Source of the DNA: Folioceros fuciformis
Lineage: Eukaryota; Anthocerotophyta; Anthocerotopsida; Anthocerotales
Direction of reading: 5' to 3'
DNA length: 64,000 nt
Assembly: GCA_049999805.1 (NCBI GenBank)
Contig: JBNGIO010006191.1
Span: 162,151 to 226,150, forward strand
Both the position numbers and the translations under genes were made by a program. Numbering within the stretch: the first letter of the stretch is position 1; each line of letters opens with the position of its first letter. Below, in pieces: positions 11,374-22,698 of this stretch. Under the pieces are notes generated by a model that made no database searches, was not told the DNA's origin, and saw only the letters and a list, made by a program, of their open reading frames with translations.

Positions 11374-12220
11374 ATGAGAAGTGCACGAGAGTTTTCATTT
11401 GAGTATCATACCTTCTCTTCATCTTGATGGGACAATTAGAGTTGGATTGACCGCATTCTGCTATTCAAAGGCATTACTTTTGTGGCGTGACTGTGCTAGG
11501 GAGAGAGTACAAGCTCTTTTTCCTTTCATGTCAATGCGAGATTGTCCCACCTTGATCTCTAAGTGATTCAAAGACGTTATTTTCATGGTGTGACTATGCT
11601 GCAGAGAGAGTACAAGCTAGTTTTCCATTCATGTCAATACAAGAGTATCCCACCTTGATCTCTAAGTGATTGTCGCATGTACCATAGAATAATACCTTAA
11701 CCCTTGTTGTTGTGAAAGTCATATGAAACTTTGGGCTTGCCCGACAATATGTAGAGCATGTGAGTTAGGGATCCGGAGGCAGAAAAGTAAGCAAGTAAGC
11801 ATGCTTGGCTGCTAGCTAGGTGGTGGACGATGAAGCCGGGCGTACGTAGGCTCCGTAGAGTAGTGGAGTTTTGAATAAAATGGTGGGCATGGCGTTTGTG
11901 GGAAAGGGACTGGAGTGGCTGTGGAGTGGGCGAGCGGGCCCAGCAAGGCGGTAGCACCAGACCTGGCTGGTAGGTGGGCCTGGGAAGTGCTGGTCTGCGT
12001 AAGAAGTAGGGAAGTGCGAAGGCGGCAGACGGGAGGCAGACGCGTGGAAATTACGCGGAATTTAGCAGACGGGTGGACTGTAATACTGACCGACCGCGAC
12101 CTGAGAGAGGGGAAGGCCCTTGTGGTCAGGGCCCACCCTCGCCAACTCGCCATGCCCGCCCGCCTCTCAGGGACAACGTAAACCGCTGAACGGGAGGCAC
12201 AGGAGCTCCGGAATCGCTGT

Positions 12221-12226
12221 CACGTG
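12221..12226. promoter_or_regulatory. G-box (CACGTG) upstream of DXS
   Basis: The palindrome cacgtg lies 556 bp before the DXS start codon and 9 bp before a TATA-like box. G-boxes bind bZIP and bHLH factors and are common in light-regulated plastid-function genes. A role here is inferred from position only. Confidence 0.45.
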
Positions 12227-12234
12227 TGACCAAG

Positions 12235-12243
12235 TATTATAAA
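12235..12243 (+). promoter_or_regulatory. Probable TATA box of DXS
   Basis: tattataaa in an otherwise GC-rich stretch. It would set transcription start near 12265-12275 and leave a 5' UTR of about 500 bp that is CT-rich, with a (gcggct)n run at about 12411-12435. Confidence 0.45.
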
Positions 12244-12776
12244 CGCGGAGGCTGGGAGCCGGGGTGTGCATTCCAACCAGCATCTCCTGTTGCCGGATCT
12301 CTCCCTCTCCTGTGCCACAACCAGTTCGCGCATTCCTCTCCTGGTTCGGTTCGGTTTGGTTTGGTTTGTCTGTCTGCGCGCTGCTCTCGCTACAGCCCTG
12401 CGCCTGCGGTTGCGGCTGCGGCTGCGGCTGCTGCTGGGTCTCTGTTGCCCTCGGTTTTTGTTGGGAAGGAAGAGGCTGCGTGGGAATCGGGGTCCGGCCG
12501 GATTCTCCTCCTCTGTGCTTCCGCTTTTGTCTTTTGCTCAGGGACCTTGCTGCTGTGGCTCCGGCCGGCTCCGGCTCCGGCTCCTGGTCCAGCTGTTGGG
12601 GGTGCTGTACTTGGTTTATCCCGGTCCTGATTCCGTTGCTGTTTGGGGGAGGAGGAGAATCGTGGAAGGTCGTTCCCAGTCGGGAGGCCGCAGGGGAAGA
12701 GACGCTGGGAGCTCAGCGCGATTAAAGGCCCTCGTCACATTCCTGCCTCTGTGTCGTCGGCGGGAAGGAGGGAGAG

Positions 12777-15700
12777 GTGGTAGCGAAGATGGCTGCTGCC
12801 GCTGCCGCTGTCGCTGCCTGCGCACCCGCCGCCGCCGCCAGGGCGGGGCTGGTCCGGGAGGATGCTCCTCGCAGCTTCTGTTTCTCCGGGATGCGGAGGG
12901 TGGCGGTGTCCGGGACCCGAGGGGCGCAATTCTTGGGCACTTGCAAGGTTGGGACCGGGAATCGTAAGGTAAGGGGTTGGGAATTGATTGCCTTGTGCTC
13001 GGATTGGCCCGATATGGCCGCAATCGTGTTGGGCGCCTGGCCGGGAATGTGGATTGATTCGGAGTGGAGTATGTTCGTCGGTTTTGCAGAGGGTGGAGGT
13101 ACTTTTGTTGGCGAGAGCGGAGGCGGGAGGCAATGCGGCCGCCTCCTCGGGGCAGAACCCGGGCAATGGCGGGGGACTGGTGAAATCTTCCAAGGACCAG
13201 CAGCAGCAGGTTGTGCAGGCGGAGTATTTCGTGGAGCAGCCGCCTACCCCGTTGCTGGATACCATTAATTTTCCCGTCCACATGAAGAATCTCAACAAGA
13301 AGGTACGGACGGCCAGTCTGAGAATGGAATGGAATCGTTGAGTGCTGTGGCCTTGTACTGCAAGTGGAGGAAGTAGCTAGTTGCTGACTCCGTAACAAGT
13401 GCTTCCTTCCTGTGGCTGCTGTTTCGTGGGGGATCGTGCTCAACGGCATGGCTGCTTGTTTGGTGCGATGGGCAGGAACTCGAGCAGCTGGCGGACGAGT
13501 TGCGCACGGAGATGGTGTTCTCCGTGTCCAAGACCGGGGGCCACTTGGGCTCCGGGCTGGGAGTAGTGGATCTCACGGTGGCGCTGCACCACGTTTTCAA
13601 CACCCCGGAGGATAAGATTTTGTGGGACGTGGGCCATCAGGTAAGAGGCTGATCATCTCCACTTCCTCTTCCTCCGGCAATGTGAATTGCGGATGTAGTG
13701 CTTTCGCCTTGCTTGGCCTTGCCTTTGCCCTGGCCAGGATTCGGGATTCACGGTATGCTGGTTGCAATGGCAGGCCTACCCGCACAAGATCCTCACGGGC
13801 CGGAGGTCCAAGATGCACACTCTCCGCCAGACATCGGGACTGTCGGGCTTCACCAAGCGGAGCGAGAGCGAGCACGACGCCTTCGGGGCAGGCCACAGCT
13901 CCACTACCATCTCAGCGGGCCTGGGAATGGCGGTGGCCCGGGACCTTCAGGGCAAGAGCTACAACGTGATTGCGGTGATAGGGGACGGGGCGATGACGGC
14001 TGGCCAGGCCTACGAGGCAATGAACAATGCTGGGTACCTGGACTCCAACATCATCGTCATCCTCAACGACAACAAGCAGGTGTCTCTCCCCACAGCCACT
14101 CTGGACGGGCCTGCCCCGCCTGTTGGTGCCCTCAGCAGCGCCCTCTCCAAGCTCCAGTCCAGCAAGAAGCTCCGCACCCTTCGAGAAGCTGCCAAGGTGA
14201 AGTTGGTGCTTTCCTTCCTCCTCCCAATCCACTCATCTCCACGCTCGCTGCTGGCTCCTCACATCTGCTGGCTGCTTACATGATTGCGATGTGTCTTTTC
14301 TTCCATGGCAGGGCCTGACCAAGCAGATCGGAGGACAGACCCACGAGATTGCAGCCAAGGTGGACGAGTACGCTAGGGGTATGATCACCCCGGCAGGCTC
14401 CACTCTGTTCGAGGAGCTGGGCATGTATTACATCGGCCCGGTGGACGGGCACAACATGAATGATCTGGTGACCATCCTGGAGAACGTGAAGTCGGCCCCG
14501 GCGCCGGGCCCCGTGCTCATCCATGTGGTGACGGAGAAGGGGAGGGGCTACCCTTACGCAGAGAGAGCTGCAGACAAGTACCATGGCGTGGTGAAGTTTG
14601 ATCCGCCCACCGGAAAGCAGTTCAAGGCCAAGACCCCGACGCTGTCCTACACCCAGTACTTTGCGGAGGCTCTGATTGCAGAAGCTGCTGTGGATGAAAA
14701 GATTGTGGCCATCCATGCTGCAATGGGAGGAGGCACCGGACTCAATTTCTTCCAGAAGAAATTCCCGGAGCGGACCTTCGATGTGGGGATTGCGGAGCAG
14801 CACGCCGTGACATTCGCGGCTGGGCTGGCCACGGAGGGGATGAAGCCCTTCTGCGCCATCTACTCTTCATTTCTGCAGCGGGGCTACGACCAAGTGGTCC
14901 ACGACGTGGACCTGCAGAAGCTTCCGGTGCGCTTCGCCATGGACAGGGCTGGACTGGTGGGAGCCGACGGACCCACGCACTGCGGGGCGTTCGACGTCAC
15001 CTACATGGCCTGCCTGCCCAACATGGTGGTCATGGCTCCCTCGGACGAGACTGAGCTGATGCACATGGTGGCCACCTCTGCTGCCATCGATGACAGACCC
15101 AGCTGCTTCAGATTTCCTCGTGGCAACGGGATTGGCTCTCCTCTTCCCCCGAACAACAAGGGGGTCCCCATCGAGGTATGTTACACTCCACATCACATTC
15201 AATTCCATTCCAGTCCCCACTGCCCTACCCACATGGTCCTGCGTGATGTGCATCATCACCATAAGCATCAGCATCAGCGAATGCTCCAACAGCTTGGACT
15301 GACTCAGATGGGTTGCGCTCTCGTCTCCTGTGACGCACTGCAGCTGGGGAAGGGGCGAGTCCTGACTGAAGGAACCCAGGTGGCTATCGTGGGGTACGGC
15401 ACCATCGTGCAGGAGTGCCTGGGAGCAGGGAAGCTGCTCCAGGAGCGTGGCATCACTGCCACGATTGTGGATGCCCGATTCTGCAAGCCTCTGGACACAG
15501 CTCTGATTAGGAGCCTGGCCAAGGAGCACCAGTTGCTCCTCACCGTGGAAGAGGGCTCCATCGGGGGCTTCGGCTCTCACGTCGCCCAGTACCTGGCTCT
15601 GGAAGGACTGTTGGACGGCGGCCTCAAGGTAACCCAACCCATTCCGAGCTTCCGCACCAAAACCCACCTCCATTGTGCTGACGTAGGAGTAGCATGGACA

Positions 15701-15953
15701 GAACAGCAGGGGATAATGTTTTGTTTTTTCTTCTTTTCTTTTCCCAAGCATGTTCGTGTAAGGACTGACAGGTCTATCCATCGGCGATTGGTTGTCCCTG
15801 CAGTGGCGGCCCATGGTACTTCCCGACCGCTACATCGACCACGGCGCCCCCAAGGACCAGCTGGCCGAAGCCGGATTGTCGGCCTCCCACATCGCTGCAA
15901 CAGTGCTATCTGTGCTGGGGAGGTCCAGAGACGCCCTGGAAATGAAGCAATAG
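12777..15953 (+). CDS. DXS: 1-deoxy-D-xylulose-5-phosphate synthase, seven exons
   Basis: Plastid thiamine-diphosphate enzyme that condenses pyruvate and glyceraldehyde 3-phosphate; first and flux-controlling MEP step. Exons: 12777-12968, 13090-13302, 13476-13640, 13774-14196, 14312-15175, 15344-15628, 15804-15953; all GT..AG, phase 0 throughout, 763 residues (Arabidopsis 717). The mature enzyme begins near residue 110 ([17 protein letters not shown]); what precedes it is a long Ala/Gly/Arg-rich transit peptide. Landmarks: [34 protein letters not shown], the ThDP/Mg motif GDGAMT at about 260 with its paired [43 protein letters not shown] and RFCKPLD. A second ATG at 12789 (aagatggct) has the better plant start context and would shorten the protein by four residues. 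The sequence fits a class 1 (housekeeping) DXS better than other classes, by memory only. Confidence 0.96.
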
Positions 15954-18488
15954 GGGCGGATCAAGCCGCACCCACATACCCCTCCCTGCCTTCCTACCGA
16001 CCTACATCACGAGCTAGTTGCCTGGAGTGCCTTCTCCTGATCCGGGTACAGTTTTTGCGTTTCCTGTTTTTTGTCTTCAGGTGGCGAGTCCGCTCCCAGA
16101 CCTTTGCTTCCTTGTACAACAAACTCCGGCTAGTCGCCTAGTGTAGAACGTCGGTGATAAAATTTATCATCCCCTCCAGGGCTGCGTGATGCTCGTATGC
16201 ATGTGCTTTGAGCGCATTTAGGGAGAGCCTCACGTATGCAGTGTACTGGTGCATACCCCCTGGACCCTGGACAAAAATTGTCTTCGGGATTTGGCCAGCA
16301 GGAGGTTTGACCCCTGACTTTGGAATGGCCACCATAAACAAAACATTCCCATCCAAACTTTCACACCTGTTTCCTATTTATGGCCTTTTGTTATTACAGT
16401 ATGTATGCCGCTTTACTGCAGGCGTTTTCATGTCCACGTCCATGTCCTGCATTACCGAGAATATTATGAACTGTAGCGAACACTACTAATAATACTTTAA
16501 AATTCCAAACTGATCAACTATGTACATTTGTGGTGTACTTTGGAGTTGAAGCCATCTGGTGTTGCAGCGGTCCGGTGATGACAGTGATAGGAACGAGTGG
16601 GAGTGGGATTGCAGGCTGGCCTGGCCTGGCCTGGGTTGGCCTGGCATTGACCGCGTCCACAGCTTTGGCATCTGCACCCAGAAAAAGTTGTGCACGAACA
16701 GATGTAGATGTCCCAGCCACAAGCTGCGATGTCGCATTGAATCCTGGAAACCCCAAGCCCAGGGTAGTTGCTGGGATGCTTTGCTTACCCCGGGAATGAA
16801 AAAGAAGCGTCCTGGAGTCGAGGACCTCTGTAAAAGTTTCTCAAACAATCGCGCACCGCGAACCGGGAATAAAGATTAGAGTTCAGAGTCTGCTGGAACA
16901 GCTTGTTGTCGTGGGACGACACGAATCCCACCTGCGACTCGCCCGAAAGCGCGAAAGCCAGCACTGGCTCCGAGGCACAGCAGCGCACATCACGGCCAAG
17001 GACATGACATGCAAATCAGTGTTGTCCGAGCCAGCTCCAGGCGCGCCGTTGCCGGAGTTGCGCTCGCTTCGGTCTCGGTCGCCCTGTGAAGAGTCGTCGT
17101 ATGTACTCTACATTTGATTCAAGAATTGTGTGCCCCAGCCTTCGGCTGGAATATTAATGTGCAGAGACGAGTGATGCTGAAGGAGAAGGGTCGGATAACT
17201 TCAACGTGCGTGGCTCCACTCTTTGTACCCCCCGATAAGTAGTCATAACAGACCGTCGGCCGGCCCGGCTGGGGCTGGCCCTTCCCCTTGGCCGGTGCAC
17301 TGCAATTTGACTGCAGTCCTGAAGGCGTGGATGCCAGAGTCTGTTTGTCTACTTAAATTGACGTGAATTAGCCGGCAGTGGAATTCCCGACCCTGGCGAG
17401 TGAAGGACCAGTAGGAAATGCGGTGATGCCTCTACACTCCTCATCACTCCTTTGTCGCAGTTTGCACACAGCTTCTGGTAGTGGGCCTCGTCCACTGGCA
17501 GTCACACAGCTGGTCGGTCGTTCGCAAAAGCCACCACTGTAGAGAACACTAGAGCACACCCGAGAACACGGACACAATGGCACTGATGCCGGTTGCTAGA
17601 GCATGCAAAACTAAGAACATCAGTTGAACGTGTCTTGACGCCGGGTAACACCGCGTTCATGCTAAGGAAGGACCACGATGGCCTCAACGAGGCTCACTAA
17701 CGGAGGGTCCCTGCAAGCGTCCCCTCATCAGAGAAGAGTCTCACGCTGCTTCGGAGATCAAGCGCTTATAAAGGTCCGACACATTACAGTGTGCCACAAT
17801 TTTGCATCATTACCTGGCCCCCAGGCAAAACTATGGTTAATCCCTGAGGACATATTATCCACGCAATCAGTGAGCGTTAGTGCACATTCAGCGCAATTCT
17901 CTGAAGAGATGCGAGCAAAAAGTGGGGCAACTCTGGTGTGGAGAGAGCCTTGAGCCCAATTCCGGTGGGCTCCTGGTGCCTCCCCAGCTCGAGCAGACCA
18001 CCAGCCTTAACAACTTATCCGAGCCTCCGTCCTGCAATAGAATGCACATGATGTTAACAACGTTATAACAGTTTGGGGATTGCACTCAGTTCCCAAGGGT
18101 GAGAGGAGAGGGGCAGGAAACAGGTGGCAGGGACGAAGGGAAAACGTCAGCTGAGGATTGAGAGGGGAAGACAGAGGAGGATAGCGTGAGAAGAAGACAT
18201 CACAGCAGGGGCCTCCAGAGGTAAGAAGCACAGCAAGAAAGGGGGAGGAAACACGCCTGAGGGATGAGTGAAGTGGGCGGGGGAACAGAGCTGCTGTGGC
18301 TAACCACCTGTGAATATCACAGCGCCGCGTTTCCGGGCGCCCCCTACCACAGCTGCAAGCACAATCCAGCACGCGCAGCCCCGATCTCAGAGGATCTTAG
18401 TCAAATTCCACTGACTCCTTCTGCCTCACAGTGAGCTCGCCCAACTCCGTCTCTCGGCCAGATAGCAATGCTGACTTCCTCCTGCTTC
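15954..18488. other. Spacer between DXS and PPR gene 1, nothing recognised
   Basis: The left part should be DXS 3' UTR. At 16615-16640 there is a short cctgg-rich tandem (ctggcctggcctggcctggg). Open frames at 16138-16356 (minus), 16486-16879 (both strands), 17678-17953 (plus) and 18007-18372 (minus) have no recognisable domain, and no chain of spliceable exons with family resemblance was found. Confidence 0.4.
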
Positions 18489-21161
18489 TCACGGTCTACC
18501 CTTACAACTACAAGACCCAGCTGTGAATCGATGCACACGGTACCCATCCCTTACAACAATGTTTCTCCGTTCAAGCCTTGACATGATCTCCGTGGAGCTA
18601 TGACAGTCACTGCACATGCGTAGATTCTTCGTTACCACCAGAGGTGTCCCACTCGGAGTGTTCAAGAGACCAAACGCCAGAGCTAGCTTCTCAGCATGCC
18701 CGCAAAGCAAGTCTTCCTTTTCCTTCTCACACAGTGGCTTCAACACTAGCTTGGTGTGAGGTACGTGGCCTCCTTCCTGCCTCATACGTGCGTTTGTGCT
18801 CTCTAACTTAAGAGCAATATCCTCTCGCCTTTCACCCACCAGAAATCGATGTACCTCCTTATTCACCTCAATGGTTGCCACTGCAGCTTTCTTGTTCGCT
18901 CCTGCTACCCTTCTCTGTGTTTCAATCCTGTCCACATCGGTCCACCTACCTGCATCTGCAAAGGCATTCGCCATGAGCACATAGGCAGGCGCCTCCTGGG
19001 GGTCCAACCGAAGGATGCTTTCAAAGCAACGGATCGCCCTCTCTAGATCACCGTGACTTTTGCAGGCATTCAACAAAGACGTCAACCCCACAACGTCCAC
19101 TTGGCTCCCACAAGACAAAAGCATATTCTCTGCCTCATCTAAATTGCCTGCACGCCCGAGAAGATCAATCATGCAATTGTAATGCTCCACAGTAGGTTTT
19201 ATGCCATGCTGTTCCGCCATGGAATCAAAGTGCTTGCGACCCTCCTGGACGAGTCCCTCATGACTGCATGCTACTAACAAGCACGCAAACGTGGCGCCAT
19301 CAGGCTGAACACCTGCAACCAACATCTCCTCAAAACAAGCTAGAGCCTTGCGACCCTCATCACAAGTACCATATCCAGATATCAGAGCGGACCATGTCAC
19401 CACATCCTTCGTGTTCATGCTGTTAAAGACCTGGCGCGCAGCTTCCAGTTCACCACATTTTGCATACATGTCCACCAGGCAGTTTCCCAGCATTACGTCA
19501 TCCAGCAGTCCTCTTCCCACAATCTGTGAGTGCAGCTGCCTGCCCATCTGTAAAGCACCAACGCTGGCACAGGCTTTCAGAAGTAAACCCAAAGTAAGGT
19601 GGTCAGCCAACATCAGACCCTCCTGCTCCATTTGTTCATACAGATCAAGCGCCTCTTGGCCGAGACCTTGCTGGGCATACCCGCCTATCAGGGCAGTCCA
19701 TGTAACCACATTTTTCGTGTTCATGCTGTCAAAAACCTGGCGTGCAGCTACCAGTTCACCACATTTTGCATACCCAGATATCAGGGCATTCCATGTTACC
19801 ACATCCTTTGTGACCATGCTATCAAAAACCTGGCGTGCATCTTTCAGTTTGCCACATTTTGCATATCCAGCAATCAGCACCGTCCATGTGACTACATCTT
19901 TCGAGGCCATGCTGTCAAAAACCTGACGTGCATCGTTCAGCTCGCCACATTTCGCATACATGTGCACCAGGATGTTGCCAACAAACAAGTTAGTGGGAAT
20001 GCCACACTGGACCACATCGCAGTGCACTTTTCTGCCAGATTCCAAGTCAGCAGAAAATGAACAGGCTTGAAGGGCAGCTACAAAGACGTGAGCATTCGCC
20101 TTCACTCCTGATCTGCGCATCTCATGGTACAGTTGTATGGCCTCATTGGGTTTCCCGTGTTTGGCATGTGCAGAGATAATGGAAAACCACATGAAAACAT
20201 TCGGTGTGGCCACGCTAGTGAACACATCCATGGCTTCCTGCAGCCTCCCTGCACATGCATACATGCGCAAGATATGGTTCCCCAAGTATGCACTCGACTC
20301 ATAACCTAGTTTGACAGTCAGATCATGAACTCTTCGCCCCATAACCAAATCCTTCTTAGCAGTACACAGTTTTAGCACAGTGTAGATCAGGGACTGAGAA
20401 ATAACAGAGTCAGACTGGGCCAGATATTCCAGGGCTCCAACGGCCTCAGATAGCCTCCCCTGCTGACATAAGATGCCCACGGTTCCAACCGTCCGCACGG
20501 CCATTTCCGATTCTGAACGCCGGCCAGGTTCAAGCGTATCCAGAGAGCTCCACTCGGAAGGAGAGGCACCATGACCACCCATCTGCATATCCAAGGCAAC
20601 GAGCTGCTCATCAACCCAAGCTGGCTTGAACATGCTGTTCAACCACAGCACCTCACCGGACCCTTTACGCCAGAAGTCAGGCGAACAGGAGCTCTCCTTG
20701 TACAGTCTGTTGTCCCACCACACTTCAGGGTCCAGAAAGAATTTTTGCCACAGGTGCTCCTGCTCCTGGCGACGACCATCGTTGGAAAACCCGACCTCGC
20801 CCACACATTCTCTCGGGAATGGAGGTGCTTGCCTTCTTACACTGCTGCACCTGGAGGCTCTGTTTGCCAGGCATTCACTCCCTAAAATGAGGTTAGTGGG
20901 AACTCCAAGTACAATCCCTGTAGACAGACGAACTTCTTGTGTCCACAACGGGATTAGCAAAAGTAAGGGCAACCTACGTGTTTGGATGTAGCCGTAGGTT
21001 GGCGGAGCCAGGGGGAGGTAGCTGCAGGTGCGACATCCTGGTGAACACAGCCGGATCCGGACGACAGTAGAGGAGGAGGATGAGCATGCCGCTGATGAAA
21101 GGCGTAGCAGGGAGCATAGGCGTCGCGCTGCTGAAGCCATGGCCAGGCAGCGAAAGAGCAC
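18489..21161 (-). CDS. DYW-class PPR protein with an OSB-like PDF motif (PPR gene 1)
   Basis: PLS-class pentatricopeptide repeat proteins bind organellar RNA; a DYW domain is a cytidine deaminase for C-to-U RNA editing. This 890-residue frame has a Ser/Arg-rich N-terminus fitting an organellar signal. At about 137-183 is a Trp-rich motif (LWQKFFLDPEVWWDNRL, then SPDFWRKGSGEVLWLNS) like the PDF motif of OSB single-stranded DNA-binding proteins. PPR repeats fill about 215-700, followed by E motifs and a deaminase domain with HAEK (HxE) and CSDCH (CxxCH) zinc and catalytic motifs. The frame ends CSCKGRP, where the family normally ends C-x-C-x-DYW. Three nearly identical 31-residue repeats (YAKCG..ARQVFDSM) run in series around 395-490. 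Nearly intronless, as usual for PPR genes; the 5' end could be spliced. Closest relative here is 32839-35460. Confidence 0.88.
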   Translation of the reverse strand: MLFRCLAMASAARRLCSLLRLSSAACSSSSSTVVRIRLCSPGCRTCSYLPLAPPTYGYIQTRRLPLLLLIPLWTQEVRLSTGIVLGVPTNLILGSECLANRASRCSSVRRQAPPFPRECVGEVGFSNDGRRQEQEHLWQKFFLDPEVWWDNRLYKESSCSPDFWRKGSGEVLWLNSMFKPAWVDEQLVALDMQMGGHGASPSEWSSLDTLEPGRRSESEMAVRTVGTVGILCQQGRLSEAVGALEYLAQSDSVISQSLIYTVLKLCTAKKDLVMGRRVHDLTVKLGYESSAYLGNHILRMYACAGRLQEAMDVFTSVATPNVFMWFSIISAHAKHGKPNEAIQLYHEMRRSGVKANAHVFVAALQACSFSADLESGRKVHCDVVQCGIPTNLFVGNILVHMYAKCGELNDARQVFDSMASKDVVTWTVLIAGYAKCGKLKDARQVFDSMVTKDVVTWNALISGYAKCGELVAARQVFDSMNTKNVVTWTALIGGYAQQGLGQEALDLYEQMEQEGLMLADHLTLGLLLKACASVGALQMGRQLHSQIVGRGLLDDVMLGNCLVDMYAKCGELEAARQVFNSMNTKDVVTWSALISGYGTCDEGRKALACFEEMLVAGVQPDGATFACLLVACSHEGLVQEGRKHFDSMAEQHGIKPTVEHYNCMIDLLGRAGNLDEAENMLLSCGSQVDVVGLTSLLNACKSHGDLERAIRCFESILRLDPQEAPAYVLMANAFADAGRWTDVDRIETQRRVAGANKKAAVATIEVNKEVHRFLVGERREDIALKLESTNARMRQEGGHVPHTKLVLKPLCEKEKEDLLCGHAEKLALAFGLLNTPSGTPLVVTKNLRMCSDCHSSTEIMSRLERRNIVVRDGYRVHRFTAGSCSCKGRP

Positions 21162-21739
21162 AACCTATCGCCGGAACAGGTGCCAAATTCGTAGCCGGTG
21201 GGCCGCATAGCGGCAGCTTTGGGTGCAAGGTGGATCACGGCCGGTAACAAGCACCACTGGCAAACATCAGAACGTGGTTGCCAAAGCTTTTAGTTGGAGG
21301 TGTGACGCGTATCCATAATGGTCTATGTACTTAACCCAATAAGGCCATCTGCCTTTTTGCACGGCTTCGACGTTTCTGCTGTTATTATGAATAACTAAAT
21401 ACATAAAGGAAACCCTGATCCGAAACGTCTCAACATCACAATTACCGCGATGTCCTCCTCTGCACAGATACCCCATACACTAAAGCAGACTGAAGATGAA
21501 CCGTCCGACTTAAGTTGAGATGGGTAGGTCCGAATGGAAAAAAAGCAATTAACGATAAGTTTCAATCACTTACAGATAATGAGACTTAGTGGGTTTGTGA
21601 ATTGCCTGCACGATGCTCCATTGTGGGCAGTAAGTGGACTTCCAAAATTAAGTACACCACTAACGGTGCAATCTGGCACCATAAGGGCAAGTCTCATTGC
21701 ATAAGGGAATACTCAACACTCTAGTGCAAATTATGATGA

Positions 21740-22330
21740 CGATTACCTCTTCTTTCTTGTTGTTTAGATAAGTTCACTATTCTAGCAAGGCACTAGCAGG
21801 CATATGGCATGCCAAAGGCGACAAAGACTGAAAATTTCAAGCTAGAACCAACCAGAGGTGGTTGTGCAATGGTTGTCTACAAGAATGCATCGAGAGTGAG
21901 GTGGGTCCTAGGCTTGGGCATAATTGCACCCTAAAGCATATGTGCAAGAATTCATCTCGAGAGTGAGGTGGGTCCTAGGCTTGGGCATGATTGCACCCTA
22001 AAGCATATGCCGTGAAGATCCTCTTCTTTCTTGTTGTTCAGATAAGTTCACTATTCTAACAGGCATATGGCATGCCAAAGATGACAAAGACTGAAATTTT
22101 CAAGTTCTTGTTGTTTAGATAAGTTCACTATTCTAACATGCATATGGCATGCCAAAGATGACAAAGACTAAAATTTTCAAACAAGAACCAGCCACCTCTA
22201 GCTGTACAACCACATAGAGTGGTTAGAGTGGTTGTGTGCAAGAATGCATCGAGAGTGAGCTGGGTCCTAGGCTTGGGCATGATTGCGCCCTAAAGCATAT
22301 CCTGTGAAGATCCTCTCCGTGATAGCAAAA
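21740..22330. repeat. Complex repeat, two interleaved units in about three copies
   Basis: Unit A (tcttgttgtttagataagtt, then cactattcta, a catatggcatgccaaag palindrome and gacaaagactgaaa) occurs near 21757, 22030 and 22106. Unit B (gaatgcatcgagagtgag, then tgggtcctaggcttgggcat and attgc.ccctaaagcatat) occurs near 21883, 21949 and 22240. The order A-B-B-A-A-B suggests several rounds of unequal duplication. Confidence 0.8.
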
Positions 22331-22584
22331 CATAGTAAAGAAAGCAATTGTATGAGTTTGTAGCCTTGTGAAGAAGGTTGTGCATTGAAAAACTACAAGG
22401 ATAGGCCATTTTTACTCAAATCTATGCCTGTCTCTTGCAATTGTTGTGTTCCCTTGGGTGCAAAGTCCGATTTGGTTTGTTTGCCTAAGCGGATATCAAA
22501 ATATGGGAATCCAAGTGGAGGATATGTTCCTAGATACTCCATGAGAAAACAATAGAATACTAGTAGAGAGAGATGAACTGCTTT

Positions 22585-22698
22585 GGCATGCCTTACTCCA
22601 AACCTCAGAATTGAACTCCCTCGTTGTTTATTTATGTTCATGCTCAGTTTGAGTATTGCTTAAGCTCCCTTATTTGGTTATTTTATATATGGCATGCC
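22585..22698. repeat. Inverted pair of tttGGCATGCC motifs
   Basis: ctttggcatgcc at 22581-22592 and ggcatgccaaag at 22691-22702 face each other across about 100 bp of AT-rich sequence. The core GGCATGCC is itself a palindrome, and the same ggcatgccaaagg phrase recurs at 21806, 22069, 22146, 24461 (reverse sense) and, with one change, at about 63902. This looks like a short dispersed element, possibly MITE-like. Confidence 0.5.

Larger units (their letters stand above)
9372..12220. other. Intergenic region between HDS and DXS
   Basis: Contains the HDS upstream region at its left end and the DXS upstream region at its right end. An ACGT-core element (cacgtcac, 9941-9948; TGACGTG on the minus strand) lies about 570 bp upstream of the HDS start codon. 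The middle is an array of degenerate repeats, listed separately. Open frames at 9192-9803, 9779-10150 and 11812-12181 resemble nothing I know. Confidence 0.5.

Noticed and set aside
12221-12243. A shared bidirectional promoter for HDS and DXS
   Set aside because: The start codons are 3.4 kb apart and a repeat array lies between; the G-box and TATA belong to DXS only. Co-regulation remains possible, but not from one compact promoter.
12226-12967. Overlapping plus frames before and across DXS exon 1 (12226-12630, 12264-12725, 12266-12967) and the antisense frame 12616-13449
   Set aside because: These lie in a GC-rich, CT-biased leader and have simple composition (Leu/Arg or Cys/Gly runs). The recognisable plastid signal and enzyme are in the 12777 frame.
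14867-15814. 315-codon antisense frame across DXS exons 5-7
   Set aside because: It crosses DXS introns and exons without regard to their boundaries and has no family resemblance; high GC keeps it open.
16138-16356. Minus-strand 72-codon frame after DXS
   Set aside because: Falls in the presumed DXS 3' UTR, no domain, no spliceable partners.
19348-20060. Long open frames antisense to the PPR genes (for example 19348-19926, 20626-20991, 33758-34540, 28295-28915)
   Set aside because: They are shadows of the periodic sense sequence: the repeats keep an antisense frame open. The products show no domain and repeat in step with the PPR motifs.
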